A DNA stretch of 64,000 nucleotides from CAYWNA01 sp964459305 (GTDB lineage: Bacteria; Planctomycetota; Planctomycetia; Pirellulales; Pirellulaceae), in NCBI GenBank assembly GCA_964459305.1, contig CAYWNA010000006.1, positions 1 to 64,000 on the forward strand. The letters run 5' to 3'. Every line of letters begins with the position of its first letter. The stretch's first letter is position 1. Position numbers and translations under genes: made by a program. Shown here one piece after another: positions 1 through 8,685 of this stretch. Below the pieces are notes generated by a model that did no database searches, was not told the origin of the DNA, and saw only the letters and a list, made by a program, of their open reading frames with translations.

Positions 1-125
1 TCTTGTCCACACAAGCCAAAACATCAAAACACCGACCGGTGACCGGTTACCTTTTCGCAATTCCCCAATGCTCTGGTGCCGGTCGGTTGACAAGCCTGTG
101 GATCGCCGTCTACCTTCTCAGTACC

Positions 126-1765
126 ATGGCTTCCTACCTGCGCTTTATCCTACGCCATCGCCTCGCCGTTCTTCTTGTCTGCGTCTTGCTGACGATCCTG
201 TCTCTCGTGAATATCTCACGCGCCGTCGTCGGTTCGTCTTTAGACAAGCTGTTTCTGGGGGAGAGTAAAGAATACAGGGCCTACCTTGAACGAGCGAGCA
301 CGTTTGGGGGCGATCAGGTTTTGATCATCGGCCTCGACGATCCAGACGTTCTGACGTCCGCGGGGCAGGAGCGCCTGCGAGCCGCGATTCGCGAAGTCGA
401 GGCCCGCTCCGCTGTCGTACGCGTCCTGAGTGTTCTCGACGCCTGTCGTATTCAGCGCACCGCATCGGGTGGCTTGGCTCGCGTAAATTATGCCGATGAA
501 GCCGCGCGTGAGCCTGCACGCCTGCCGGAGATCAGGGAGGCGCTCTGCAATGATCCGCTCTTCAAAGGTCTGCTGCTTTCCCACGACGGGCAGAGCACGG
601 CCGTTCTGATTGAACTGGCCGTCGATATACCGCGGGCGGTGGAGGAAGGGCCTCACTTTATCGAAGGCGTGCTGCAGTGTTTCGAGTCGGCCGGATACGC
701 CCGAGATGACGTCCACCAAACCGGTTTGATCGCTTTCTTCGCTGAAGTCATCAAACAGACCTATTTCAGTATTCGGACCATATTCCCCGTCGTCGCCGTC
801 ATTTTGCTCGTGACCGTTTGGCTGTTGTTTCGTCGCCTGTGGCCAGCTCTCGTCGCGCTGGGAGTCGCGCTGATCGGTGTGATCTGGACGATGGGTTTTG
901 CCGTGCTCTTGGACCGACAGATCAACATCCTCATGGGTGCTGTTCCCGCCATCGTCCTTATCGTTTCATTTCCCTGGTTGGCCTGAGCCGGTTACGCATC
1001 GAGACCGATCTGAGTAAACGCCTGGCGAAGTCGAATCCCATTCGCGTCGATCAAAAGTGGTTCGCCGAGCGATTTGCGGGATCGAGCATCATCGACGTGT
1101 TTATCACCCCTCCAACCGCCGATGCCCTTCGGGATCCGGAGTGGCTGAGTCATGTCGCCGAGTTTCAGCGAGCCCTCAAGTCAGTTCCTTCCGTCGATTC
1201 CGCTCACTCGATCGTCGACGTGATCGAGATGTTTCACACGGCCGAGAACGATGCGCCCGTGAAACTGCATGCGATACCTGAAAGTCGCGAGACGTTGAAC
1301 CTGATTATGTCGATATTGAAGATCGGTGGAGAAAAAGGGCTGTCCCGTCTCATCGATTTCGATGCCGGTCAGATACGAATCGCAGTGCGGACACGTGTAG
1401 AGGGATTCCGCGGCATCGCCGCGATCGGCGAGCAAATTGAGGCGTTGGGCTGCGAGCGACTCGGATCGGTCGCCCGCGTCGAGGCGTCGGGCCTCGCCTG
1501 TCTCTTTGGTGGCTGGCTCGACAACATCCTTCGCGGACAGCGTAACGGACTGCTTTTGTGCGTATCGAGCCTGACGATCATGATGGTCCTCTGCGTTCGC
1601 TCGTTCCGAGTGGGCTGTCTCTCCATGCTTCCGAATCTCTTTCCCGTCATCCGTGTATTCGGTACGCTGTTTCCGGTCTGCCTGATCGCGGCCGTCGTGG
1701 CCGATTTGCTGCTCGTACCCGCCATGGTTCAATTGGGCTTCATGCGATACGTGAAAAGCCGATGA
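126..1765 (+). pseudogene. Decayed RND/MMPL-family transporter with two internal deletions
   Basis: Two overlapping frames together read as an RND-superfamily (MMPL/HpnN-like) exporter. The first runs from ATG 126 (after an upstream TTG extension that looks non-coding) to a TGA at 984-986. The second continues in another frame from about 975 to 1765. The N-part has TM1, a periplasmic domain and TM2. It then jumps from the 'LMGAVPAIVLIVSF' region straight to the second-half periplasmic domain (SRLRIETDLSKRL). Near 1650-1680 the second membrane domain jumps from 'MLPNLFPV' to a final helix (ADLLLVPAMV). The intact paralogue at 28493-30919 shows what is missing: roughly 115 residues of the first membrane bundle and roughly 80 of the second, so the protein cannot form the normal 12-helix pump. 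The family exports lipids or hydrophobic compounds. Expected intact length is about 800 residues. The family assignment is firm; exact deletion ends are inferred. Confidence 0.8.
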
Positions 1766-1912
1766 GGCAGGAAGCCGCCTTTGGAGACCAGTGCGTCCCC
1801 GTTTTCAGTTCGAGTGAAGTACCGGGGTCTAGCACGGCCCCAACCCCGGCCACCCCCTGTCGCGAAAAATCAACTGGGCTCGCTGGTTGCAGAAGACACG
1901 GCGAGCGGGGTC

Positions 1913-2971
1913 TCACGAGCCGTCTTTAGATCGAGGCGAGGTGTCTTCTGGTTTTGCGCCGAACCAGAGCTCCAGGCCGTCGCGAAACCCCGTGACCATC
2001 TCGAAATTCTCGAACGAAATCCCACCGGGGATCGGGCTTCTGCTGGCCCAGTACTTTGTGCGGCCGTTAACCAGGACACGCAGGTCGTCCTGCGGATCTT
2101 CACACCGCCAGTACTGGATGGCGCGACGCCCCTGGTATTTCCACCCGCGGTGCGTGCCCGCCGCATATTGGGCCTCTTGCGGTTCGCTTTCGTTGGTCGT
2201 TGCCGAAACGACCGCGTGCCCCTCCGGCGTGAGCGTCAACTGCTTGACCGAAAACGCCCGATGCGGAGCGAAGCCGTTTCCATCGAACTGCTGCCAGAGG
2301 TCGAGCGACAAGACGACTCGATCGGCGAGGTGCAGGCGACGCAAACGAGCGTAGTTTCCCATCGTTGCAGTTAGAATACAAGTTTGCATGGGCTTTGAAT
2401 CAGCGTGAGCGAACACAGCAATCCCCACTTCATGCGGCCTGTCCGATTGGAAACGGAGTCTGAGGTACGGGTGCGCACCTGAATCGAAACGTTCGATCAG
2501 GACGAACACCTCCAGCGTCTCGACATCGTCGTTGCGCGAAATCACGCCGCGAGCTGGATTTTGGGGCAGACGCGGCGGAAGGTCTTCGGGCGTGTTGCTG
2601 CTCCAAAACCGCTTTCCTCGCACCCCATCGATTCGGCTCGGTTCCAGCTCTGAGAAGCCCCGCCCGTTTTGTCCGCGGAGAATTGGCTCGACGGCAATGA
2701 AGTTGATCACGCGGCCCGGCGGTTGCCCCAAATACGGGGCATAGATCCGCAACAACCCTCTCGGCCCGGGCATCGGCGCCAAGCCGATACGCAATCCATT
2801 GGCGTGTCCCCATACTGGCTGGGCTCCAGGTTGCGTCGGTGGACGGACCCAGAGTCCGGAGAAATCGGGCTCCGCGAGGTCCGTCCAACGCTTGCCTTCT
2901 GCGAAAGTCGTACTCCCACATGTCGATACGCAATAGAGACACACCAGCAGCATGGCCGACTGCATTTTCAT
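1913..2971 (-). CDS. Secreted protein of unknown function
   Basis: I do not recognise the family. The chosen start is the ATG at 2971, preceded by GAGGGG at good spacing, giving about 352 residues. In-frame starts further upstream (to 3022) add a charged stretch ahead of the signal peptide and look wrong. The N-terminus MKMQSAMLLVCLYCVSTCGS is a signal peptide, possibly with a lipobox-like cysteine. The body is rich in Trp, Arg, Gly and Pro with alternating beta-like segments, including FSGLWVRPP near the N-terminus and FENFEMVTGFRDGLELWFGA near the C-terminus. It contains no catalytic motif I can name. It lies downstream of sialidase-like genes on the same strand, so a role in extracellular carbohydrate handling is possible but is only inferred from neighbours. 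Confidence 0.65.
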   Translation of the reverse strand: MKMQSAMLLVCLYCVSTCGSTTFAEGKRWTDLAEPDFSGLWVRPPTQPGAQPVWGHANGLRIGLAPMPGPRGLLRIYAPYLGQPPGRVINFIAVEPILRGQNGRGFSELEPSRIDGVRGKRFWSSNTPEDLPPRLPQNPARGVISRNDDVETLEVFVLIERFDSGAHPYLRLRFQSDRPHEVGIAVFAHADSKPMQTCILTATMGNYARLRRLHLADRVVLSLDLWQQFDGNGFAPHRAFSVKQLTLTPEGHAVVSATTNESEPQEAQYAAGTHRGWKYQGRRAIQYWRCEDPQDDLRVLVNGRTKYWASRSPIPGGISFENFEMVTGFRDGLELWFGAKPEDTSPRSKDGS

Positions 2972-3061
2972 CGTTACACCCCTCATTGTTCGAAGCCAAC
3001 CTTCTTTGCGATCGCAGGGCACGAGATCCTTTCGTTATCGATTCAGCCATCACAGCGATCC

Positions 3062-3372
3062 TCACTCCTCGCCCAGCCATTTGAGATCGAATGCGGCGAA
3101 CGTCAACTGCCGATAGCCGCCCGATTCGTAGAGCAGGCCGATGCGGCCGTCCGGCAAACGGGCCATGGTCGAATAGGCGGCGACACCCTCCTGCACACCA
3201 CCCTCGACGCTGCCGCGTGGACCGGTGTGAAACTTTGCGAGCAGCTCATTGCCTCGCCGACCCAACCCTGCTCGGCCGGGTTCTCGCCGCCGGTGAACTG
3301 TCGTATTGGCTCGGCCCGCGCGAGCGCACAACTGTATGCCAAGCCTATCAAAATGGTTGGCACTATCTTCAT
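3062..3372 (-). pseudogene. Remnant of a secreted sialidase/BNR-repeat protein
   Basis: The N-terminal piece starts at ATG 3372 with a clear signal peptide (MKIVPTILIGLAYSCALARA) followed by a typical domain opening (FTGGENPAEQGW). A C-terminal piece in a different frame (about 3245 down to 3062) reads AAYSTMARLPDGRIGLLYES and FAAFDLKWLGEE, the usual end of the exo-alpha-sialidase (BNR) fold. The middle of the propeller, several hundred residues in intact relatives, is absent, and the two parts are joined out of frame near 3240-3260. This is a gene collapsed by an internal deletion, not a small functional protein. A complete sialidase-like gene lies nearby at 5120-6289. Confidence 0.75.
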
Positions 3373-3409
3373 TTTGTCGATCTCGATCTTAAAGAGCTGG
3401 TGATTCCGC

Positions 3410-4987
3410 TCACTGGTTTTTGACGTTCCCGTCGATGACCATGCCACTGAATCGGCCGTAGATGCCGTCGCCCCATTTTACGTTGCTGAGTTGGGACAGC
3501 GCACGGAGACGCTCAGCCAGTGGTCCGGTAAGCGTGGTGGCGGCAAGTTGTTTGCCGTCCTGGGCGATCGTGATTTCGGATCCGCGGATGGTGAACCCGA
3601 TCGTGGTGGGGCCGTCGGTCCACTGGGTGGGAGCGCCGAGGTGGCCGGGCATCGTCATACGATAAACCGTGCCGTACGACTTCCACTTGTCCGGGGCGAG
3701 GAAGGGGAACTTTTCCGCGTCCCAATCGCACGGCCATTTCGCCGAGGTGGCAATGAACAGATCCCGGCCGCTCGGAATCAGGCTGGTCACGCGCTGGCCC
3801 CACTGGTTGCCGACGGGGTTGCCGCGGTTTTCCACGTCATAGGGATGGGTGATCTCGTCGGAGAGGCCCGGGTGGTCGAACATCCGCTGCATGAACGTCC
3901 ATTGGCGGCTGTCGGGGTTGTAGCGCCACAACTCGCCCCACGGCCAGACTCCGACGAAGAGGTCGCCACCGTAGATCACGGTGGTCTGCGCTTCGCGCGC
4001 GCTGCTCGATACGCCCGCGAGTATCGGCGGCCAACTCGCGAGGTCGGTGATCTTCTGGCCATCGTATTCGAAGATACGTCCGGTCGGGTATTGCCCCATG
4101 AGTAGGCGATCGTGGAATGCCTGCGTCGAGTAGAGCTGATAACTGACACCGAGCTGGGGCTCCAGGAGCATGCGCCAAGCACCGTTTTCGAACACGTAGA
4201 AGCCGCCGATGTTCGAGCCGGTGACGATCTGCCCCGCAAGCTGCCCCCACGCGAAGGTCGTCTCGCCGACCACGGGAAGCGTGAGTACAACAGCTTTGGA
4301 GAGGTCGACCGCGGCCTCGTCCGGCGTCCACGGACACGCGTGGAGTCTGCTGAAACCGTTTTCGTCGTCTTCGTACGGGCGATAGCCGCCGTCGCCACGA
4401 TTCACGTGATAGAAGCACAGATAGCCGTTGGCATAGAAGAACAGTTTATAGCTGCCTTCCTCCGGCGGGCTGAGGATTGTCGTGCCGTTGTACTTCACGG
4501 CGCTGCCGGCCAACTCCAACAACCCGCCCGCGACGCGCATGGTTTCCTGCGTGCCGCCGCTGGCGCCGGTCGCGTCCTGCCACGCCCCTGTGTCTGGGTT
4601 CCATTTCTTGAATCCGCCGTAGGTGGAGTAAACGACGCCATCGCGGCTGTTGAGGTAGGTGCCGCAGAGATCGTTGGGTCGCGGCAGCTTTTCCGTGGTA
4701 AGCGTGCGCTCGCCGCTGGCCGGGCGAACGAAAAACTGAACGGCATGACGGTCCGCGCGGTAGCGCGTGTTGTAAGCATTCTGAAATCCGGCACCGAGGA
4801 CGAGTGAGCCATCGTCGTTGGTCGCTTCGAACAGCGAGCCAAAACTCTGGCCGATGTCACGCCCGCGGTCGACGGTCACCGTGATCCTCATGGTCGCCGC
4901 AGCGGATCGCGGCTGGGCGCGAGCAATCATTGGACTGAGCGCGATCAGGATCGCAACGAACGAAATCAACTGCAGAAGGGCTCTCAT
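3410..4987 (-). CDS. Secreted beta-propeller-like protein, unknown function
   Basis: A 525-residue protein starting with a signal peptide (residues 1-24, cleavage near ARAQ). The body is made of repeated short beta segments with Trp/Tyr/Gly patterns (YGGFKKWNPDTGAWQD, FYVFENGAWRMLLE, GRIFEYDGQKITDLASW, GELWRYNPDSRQWTFM). These resemble Kelch/propeller blades in which each repeat describes a displayed value. A last segment (FTIRGSEITIAQDGKQLAA) reads as a beta-sandwich tail. No catalytic residues are recognisable. It stands between a sialidase remnant and an intact sialidase-like gene on the same strand, suggesting a function outside the cytoplasm, perhaps glycan binding. Its role is unknown. 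Confidence 0.75.
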   Translation of the reverse strand: MRALLQLISFVAILIALSPMIARAQPRSAAATMRITVTVDRGRDIGQSFGSLFEATNDDGSLVLGAGFQNAYNTRYRADRHAVQFFVRPASGERTLTTEKLPRPNDLCGTYLNSRDGVVYSTYGGFKKWNPDTGAWQDATGASGGTQETMRVAGGLLELAGSAVKYNGTTILSPPEEGSYKLFFYANGYLCFYHVNRGDGGYRPYEDDENGFSRLHACPWTPDEAAVDLSKAVVLTLPVVGETTFAWGQLAGQIVTGSNIGGFYVFENGAWRMLLEPQLGVSYQLYSTQAFHDRLLMGQYPTGRIFEYDGQKITDLASWPPILAGVSSSAREAQTTVIYGGDLFVGVWPWGELWRYNPDSRQWTFMQRMFDHPGLSDEITHPYDVENRGNPVGNQWGQRVTSLIPSGRDLFIATSAKWPCDWDAEKFPFLAPDKWKSYGTVYRMTMPGHLGAPTQWTDGPTTIGFTIRGSEITIAQDGKQLAATTLTGPLAERLRALSQLSNVKWGDGIYGRFSGMVIDGNVKNQ

Positions 4988-5057
4988 GGTTTGCTAATAT
5001 CCTCTGCTGTCTTGATTCAGCGGATGAATTCCACAAAGCACAATGGCACGCCGTTGT

Positions 5058-5079
5058 GGGCGGGTCTCCCGACCCGCCC
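5058..5079. repeat. Strong 9-bp-stem hairpin 3' of a sialidase-like gene
   Basis: GGGCGGGTC (5058-5066) pairs perfectly with GACCCGCCC (5071-5079) across a TCCC loop. An outer 8-bp pair (GGCACGCC at 5045, GGCGTGCC at 5108) brackets it. It lies about 40 bases beyond the stop of the minus-strand gene ending at 5120. It could be a terminator-like or REP-like element. There is no obvious U-tract. Confidence 0.6.
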
Positions 5080-5119
5080 GCATCCCGTGCAATGGTACAC
5101 GAAACCAGGCGTGCCGTGC

Positions 5120-6289
5120 TTATGGGCCGGCAAAACTCTTATCTGCATCCCACACGATGACCGCCATGTGGTAGCCTTTCAGGGAGTTGGCCGGCTGATC
5201 CGGCAGAGCGGAGCAATAGTAAGCCGTCACGATCTGGCCATCGGCGCGCTGCACGCACGATGGGTAACCACCGTCGAGGCCGTTCCAGTCAATCAGCCGC
5301 ACGGGCTCGCTCCATGTCTCGCCGCTGTCGGCACTGATTATCGCTTCGAGCCCTTTCCTGCCGGGATCCGACGCCCGGTCGCCGTAGCAGAAAAGCACAC
5401 GCCCGTCGTTGAGCTTCAGGAGGTGACCGTTCACTCGCTGGAACCCAGTCAAGGACCGTTTCTTTATCCACGTCCGTCCATCGTCATCGGATGCGAACAG
5501 TTCCATGAAGTCCTTCCCCTCCACCCCAGTGCCCGCTCGCGTACATGCCAGCCACCGGCCATCGCCGAGGTGGAGGATGTTTGTTTCGTTCGAATCTGGA
5601 CCAATCACGACCGGCTCGCCCCACGTTCTTCCGTCGTCCTTGCTGCGATAGAGATAGGAGCGGAATTTGCGATCCTCGTATTTCTCCCAAGGCTCTTGTG
5701 TCGAGTAAACGCTCACGCAGAGGTCCCCGTTTGCCGCCCTCTGCACATCGCCAAACGGCACGGCTGGCCGACCGGTGGGCGTCTTCTGCGGAAATGCGTC
5801 TTTTTCCACCCACCAAGAAAGGCCGCCGTCCGGTGAACGGCTTAGCCATGGGCCAATCACAGCGTAACGGAAACTTCCCCGCGTTCTCGGCACATCGGCA
5901 GGCCAGCGGTCCGACCAGCCGGAGGTCAGAACGAGGATGTCACCGTTTGCGGCCAGGCCAGCAGCGTGATTCATCCGGATCGTGTCCGGCTCATGCTGCG
6001 TGACGGCGCTTGCCAGTTTCCATGTGGCTCCGCCGCCGCTGCTGAGCCAGCACTCAATGTCGCCAGGCCGGTGTCCGTGACTGGCATTGTTGAAGATGAA
6101 CGCCGCCAGCGTCCGGCCGTCCTTGATCATCTTCAGATTTGGCCACGCACAATGATCGTGCGCGGTGATGACGGGAACGGGCCGTCTTCCGTCACGATCA
6201 ACAGCACGCAACTGATCGGCGGCCTCGGTTTGAACCGCCGAGACACAGAGGCTGCAGAGGATGGCGAGCAGGAAGTTCTTCATGAGCAT
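5120..6289 (-). CDS. Sialidase-family (BNR/Asp-box) secreted protein
   Basis: About 389 residues. The start is ATG 6289 or the in-frame ATG 6283 (MKNFLLAILCSLCVSAVQTEA), giving a signal peptide with cleavage after TEA. The body is a six-bladed-propeller type with several Asp-box motifs of the S-x-D-x-G-x-T-W pattern: SPDGGLSW, SKDDGRTW, SDDDGRTW and SADSGETW, plus the degenerate SSGGGATW. These define the sialidase/neuraminidase superfamily, whose members release terminal sialic acids or related sugars, or bind glycans. I cannot confirm the full catalytic set (Arg triad, Tyr-Glu pair, Asp), so sialic acid specificity is unproven. Planctomycete relatives are often annotated only as exo-alpha-sialidase-like. 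It is probably a stand-alone gene. Confidence 0.8.
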   Translation of the reverse strand: MLMKNFLLAILCSLCVSAVQTEAADQLRAVDRDGRRPVPVITAHDHCAWPNLKMIKDGRTLAAFIFNNASHGHRPGDIECWLSSGGGATWKLASAVTQHEPDTIRMNHAAGLAANGDILVLTSGWSDRWPADVPRTRGSFRYAVIGPWLSRSPDGGLSWWVEKDAFPQKTPTGRPAVPFGDVQRAANGDLCVSVYSTQEPWEKYEDRKFRSYLYRSKDDGRTWGEPVVIGPDSNETNILHLGDGRWLACTRAGTGVEGKDFMELFASDDDGRTWIKKRSLTGFQRVNGHLLKLNDGRVLFCYGDRASDPGRKGLEAIISADSGETWSEPVRLIDWNGLDGGYPSCVQRADGQIVTAYYCSALPDQPANSLKGYHMAVIVWDADKSFAGP

Positions 6290-6372
6290 AACCACATCAG
6301 CCGGCACGCGCTAGCGTCCGGTTCCTTCGCATACGATTCATCTACAGAAACCGCAGGCTAGCGCCACTCCGC

Positions 6373-8496
6373 TCACTCGCGGTCGGGGCGTGTTTCGCCT
6401 CGCCCCCAACCGCTGTGCAGTCCTTGGAGCACGTTGTTGGGATCAAGTGGCGCGGGCGACTCGATCACCCACACGGCACTTTCGCCGCCGAGCAGGGAAC
6501 AAAAGGCGCTGCTGCCGGGTGGCACTCTGGGCATCTCGACATCCCGTTTGAACAGCCGGACCGTCGCCCCCGGGGGAACCTTCAATTCGTGCTGTCGCCA
6601 ATGGCGCACCAGGCTGGCCGTCCAGAGGTACGCCTTTCGCCCGTCAGGTTCCAGGAGCAGGGCCGCGGCGGCTTCTTTGAGTGCTTTGAAATGCACATCG
6701 CCGCTGCTGCCGGCCGGATGGATGTGGGTGGCGACATGCACATGCTCGCCGGCCAGCCACGGCGCCGGGCGGCGAAGAACGGGTGAAACTTCGTCCGAAT
6801 CGACGCCGTATTCGAAGCCGCCCTTTTCCGCCAGCCGCACCGTATGCAAATCCAACGCGCCGTAGCTGAGCCACAGCAACGAGTCATCGCGACGATGTTC
6901 CGTCAGCTTTCGTGTGTTTGGCGCCAGTGGCCAGATGACGCGGGCTACGTCTTCCGTTACCGGGCTGCCACCGTCGGCGTGGCAATGCAGCGTCCCCAGC
7001 CCGATGAGATGGTCCCGCCATACGGCCCAATGCTGCAGACTGGTCCAATCCGACACTTCTCGAAGCGGCCAACGCTCCCCCGCAATCCACGGCAGATCGG
7101 CCCAATAGGGGCTGCAAAGCCGAGTCAAGCAACTGACCGCGGCGAAACCGTTGGTTTCTGTCGCATGGACCAACGGATTCCATTCCACGCAACGGTATTC
7201 CGCGCGAACTCGCCGGCCACGTGGGAGCTGAGGATTGCGGTTCCCGGCTAGTACTTCGAAACGAACGCCGTTGACTGCCGAACCAAGAGGCAACATCGGC
7301 TCGTCGGTGTCGGCAAGATAGGCTCCCGCGAGGCTGTCGTTCATTCGGCGTGTGCCGACCGCAGCGGTGAAGTCGTCCCAATGGGAACGCACGCCTCGGA
7401 AGCTGTGATCGGTGAAGACCCGACGGGCTGGCAGCGGTACGGGATCCGGCAGTGGATGTCGCTCCATGAGCCGCAGAGCGGCAGCGGCGTACGTGGTGTG
7501 ATGGAAGTTGTACCAATGAGGATTCTTCTCGAAGAACGAAGGCAATCGGTTGGCCACGTTGTCGGCACGCACCTTGGCGGCGATATCCGCGACCCTGCGG
7601 TTCGTCCCATCGCCCAGCGCCGCGGCCAGCATGGCCGGCGCGGCGGGATTGAGTGGCTTGTAAAGGTGATGTTTCAGGTGTGGATGCTCCGCATCGGTGA
7701 GCAGCCCGCTTCGATGCTGGACGTTGGGAAAGTAGGGAGCCAGACGCTTCAACCAATCGAGCGCATACGCATCGCCGGTGAGATCCCAATACAACACGGC
7801 GCCCTTGACCACCATTTGCTGGTAGCCGTGCTCCGGCGAGCTTTTCAGGAAATACGCGACCCCGCCGCCATCGAAAAGCGAGTCTTCGTAGCGGCAAAGC
7901 ATAGCGGCCGCCTCTTCGCGATAACGCTCGTCGCCGGTCACCTTCCAGGCTGCGGCCAGACCGGCGAGATGATAGAAGTCTGGATTGGCGTAGTCGGCGA
8001 CCAGCAGATCTCGGTGGTTCAAGAGCAGGGCATCGTCGGCCGCGACGGCGACGGCTTCTCGCCAGACCCGCGCGCGAGCTTCATCCGGCTCGCCCGACTC
8101 GATCCAGCACAGCACTGCCCAGGCAAAGCTGTGCAGCCCAAAGTCGGCGCCGTGCCCACCGTCGTCCCAGCGGCCGTCGGCATGGATGCGCGCCAACGCG
8201 TCGAGTAGAAAGAAAGCCTTGTCGCGAAATGCCCTTTCACCATGAAATCGACTCCAGTCGTATTTGTATGCTGCAGCGGCGATCCATGCGATGTTGGCAT
8301 CCTCCGCCGCACCGCCATACACGGTGCCGTACTTTGGATCATCTCTGTCCGTGACCACAGCCCTCAGCCCATGTTCGGCGCGGCTCTGGACTATGTACTT
8401 GAGGAAAGGTACCAGATCGGTCGGCACTTCATCCGCACAGGCCGTGGTCGTTGTCCACGACAGAACCATAACCGCAAGAAGGCGATACTGCATCAT
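6373..8496 (-). CDS. Secreted alpha/alpha-toroid protein, polysaccharide-lyase-like
   Basis: About 707 residues from ATG 8496 or the adjacent ATG 8493, following GAGAAAG. The ORF opens further upstream, but the signal peptide (MMQYRLLAVMVLSWTTTTACA) fixes the start here. The N-terminal half is helical with a repeating pattern (WIAAAAYKYDWSRFHGE, LLDALARIHADGRWDD, YHLAGLAAAWKVTGDERY) typical of an (alpha/alpha)6 toroid. The C-terminal half is beta-rich with Trp/His motifs (HVHVATHIHPAGSSGDVHF). This two-part layout matches heparinase/alginate-lyase-like proteins (the family associated with heparinase II/III), which cleave uronic-acid polysaccharides. I cannot place it in a named PL family from motifs alone. 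An alternative is a non-catalytic glycan-processing relative. Confidence 0.6.
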   Translation of the reverse strand: MMQYRLLAVMVLSWTTTTACADEVPTDLVPFLKYIVQSRAEHGLRAVVTDRDDPKYGTVYGGAAEDANIAWIAAAAYKYDWSRFHGERAFRDKAFFLLDALARIHADGRWDDGGHGADFGLHSFAWAVLCWIESGEPDEARARVWREAVAVAADDALLLNHRDLLVADYANPDFYHLAGLAAAWKVTGDERYREEAAAMLCRYEDSLFDGGGVAYFLKSSPEHGYQQMVVKGAVLYWDLTGDAYALDWLKRLAPYFPNVQHRSGLLTDAEHPHLKHHLYKPLNPAAPAMLAAALGDGTNRRVADIAAKVRADNVANRLPSFFEKNPHWYNFHHTTYAAAALRLMERHPLPDPVPLPARRVFTDHSFRGVRSHWDDFTAAVGTRRMNDSLAGAYLADTDEPMLPLGSAVNGVRFEVLAGNRNPQLPRGRRVRAEYRCVEWNPLVHATETNGFAAVSCLTRLCSPYWADLPWIAGERWPLREVSDWTSLQHWAVWRDHLIGLGTLHCHADGGSPVTEDVARVIWPLAPNTRKLTEHRRDDSLLWLSYGALDLHTVRLAEKGGFEYGVDSDEVSPVLRRPAPWLAGEHVHVATHIHPAGSSGDVHFKALKEAAAALLLEPDGRKAYLWTASLVRHWRQHELKVPPGATVRLFKRDVEMPRVPPGSSAFCSLLGGESAVWVIESPAPLDPNNVLQGLHSGWGRGETRPDRE

Positions 8497-8546
8497 GGGA
8501 TCTTTCTCAACGCGTTCATTTTGAAACACAGAGGCACAGAGTAGTC

Positions 8547-8613
8547 GTAGGGCCGGTTCCTACCGGCCGATCAAACGAAGGTCAAGCGCCCGGCCGGTAG
8601 GAACCGGCCCTAC
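8547..8613. repeat. Perfect 22-bp inverted repeat (GTAGGGCCGG type)
   Basis: The arm at 8547-8568 (begins GTAGGGCCGGTTCC) is exactly complementary to the arm at 8592-8613, with a 23-base spacer. Each arm is itself nearly palindromic (CCGGTTCC/TACCGG), so alternative small hairpins are possible. It lies about 70 bases 3' of the beta-helix gene ending at 8686 and upstream of the lyase-like gene. It looks like a dispersed REP/MITE-like unit. No transposase is near it. Confidence 0.8.
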
Positions 8614-8685
8614 TCGCTGCCGAAATTCCCGGATGAACCTGATTTTTGGGTGTCACACTCCGATCGCGATCGAATGCCACGAGCG

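Noticed and set aside
2669..3403. 244-codon plus-strand ORF
   Set aside because: It is antisense to the better-supported minus-strand secreted-protein gene and the sialidase remnant; its composition is shadow-like.
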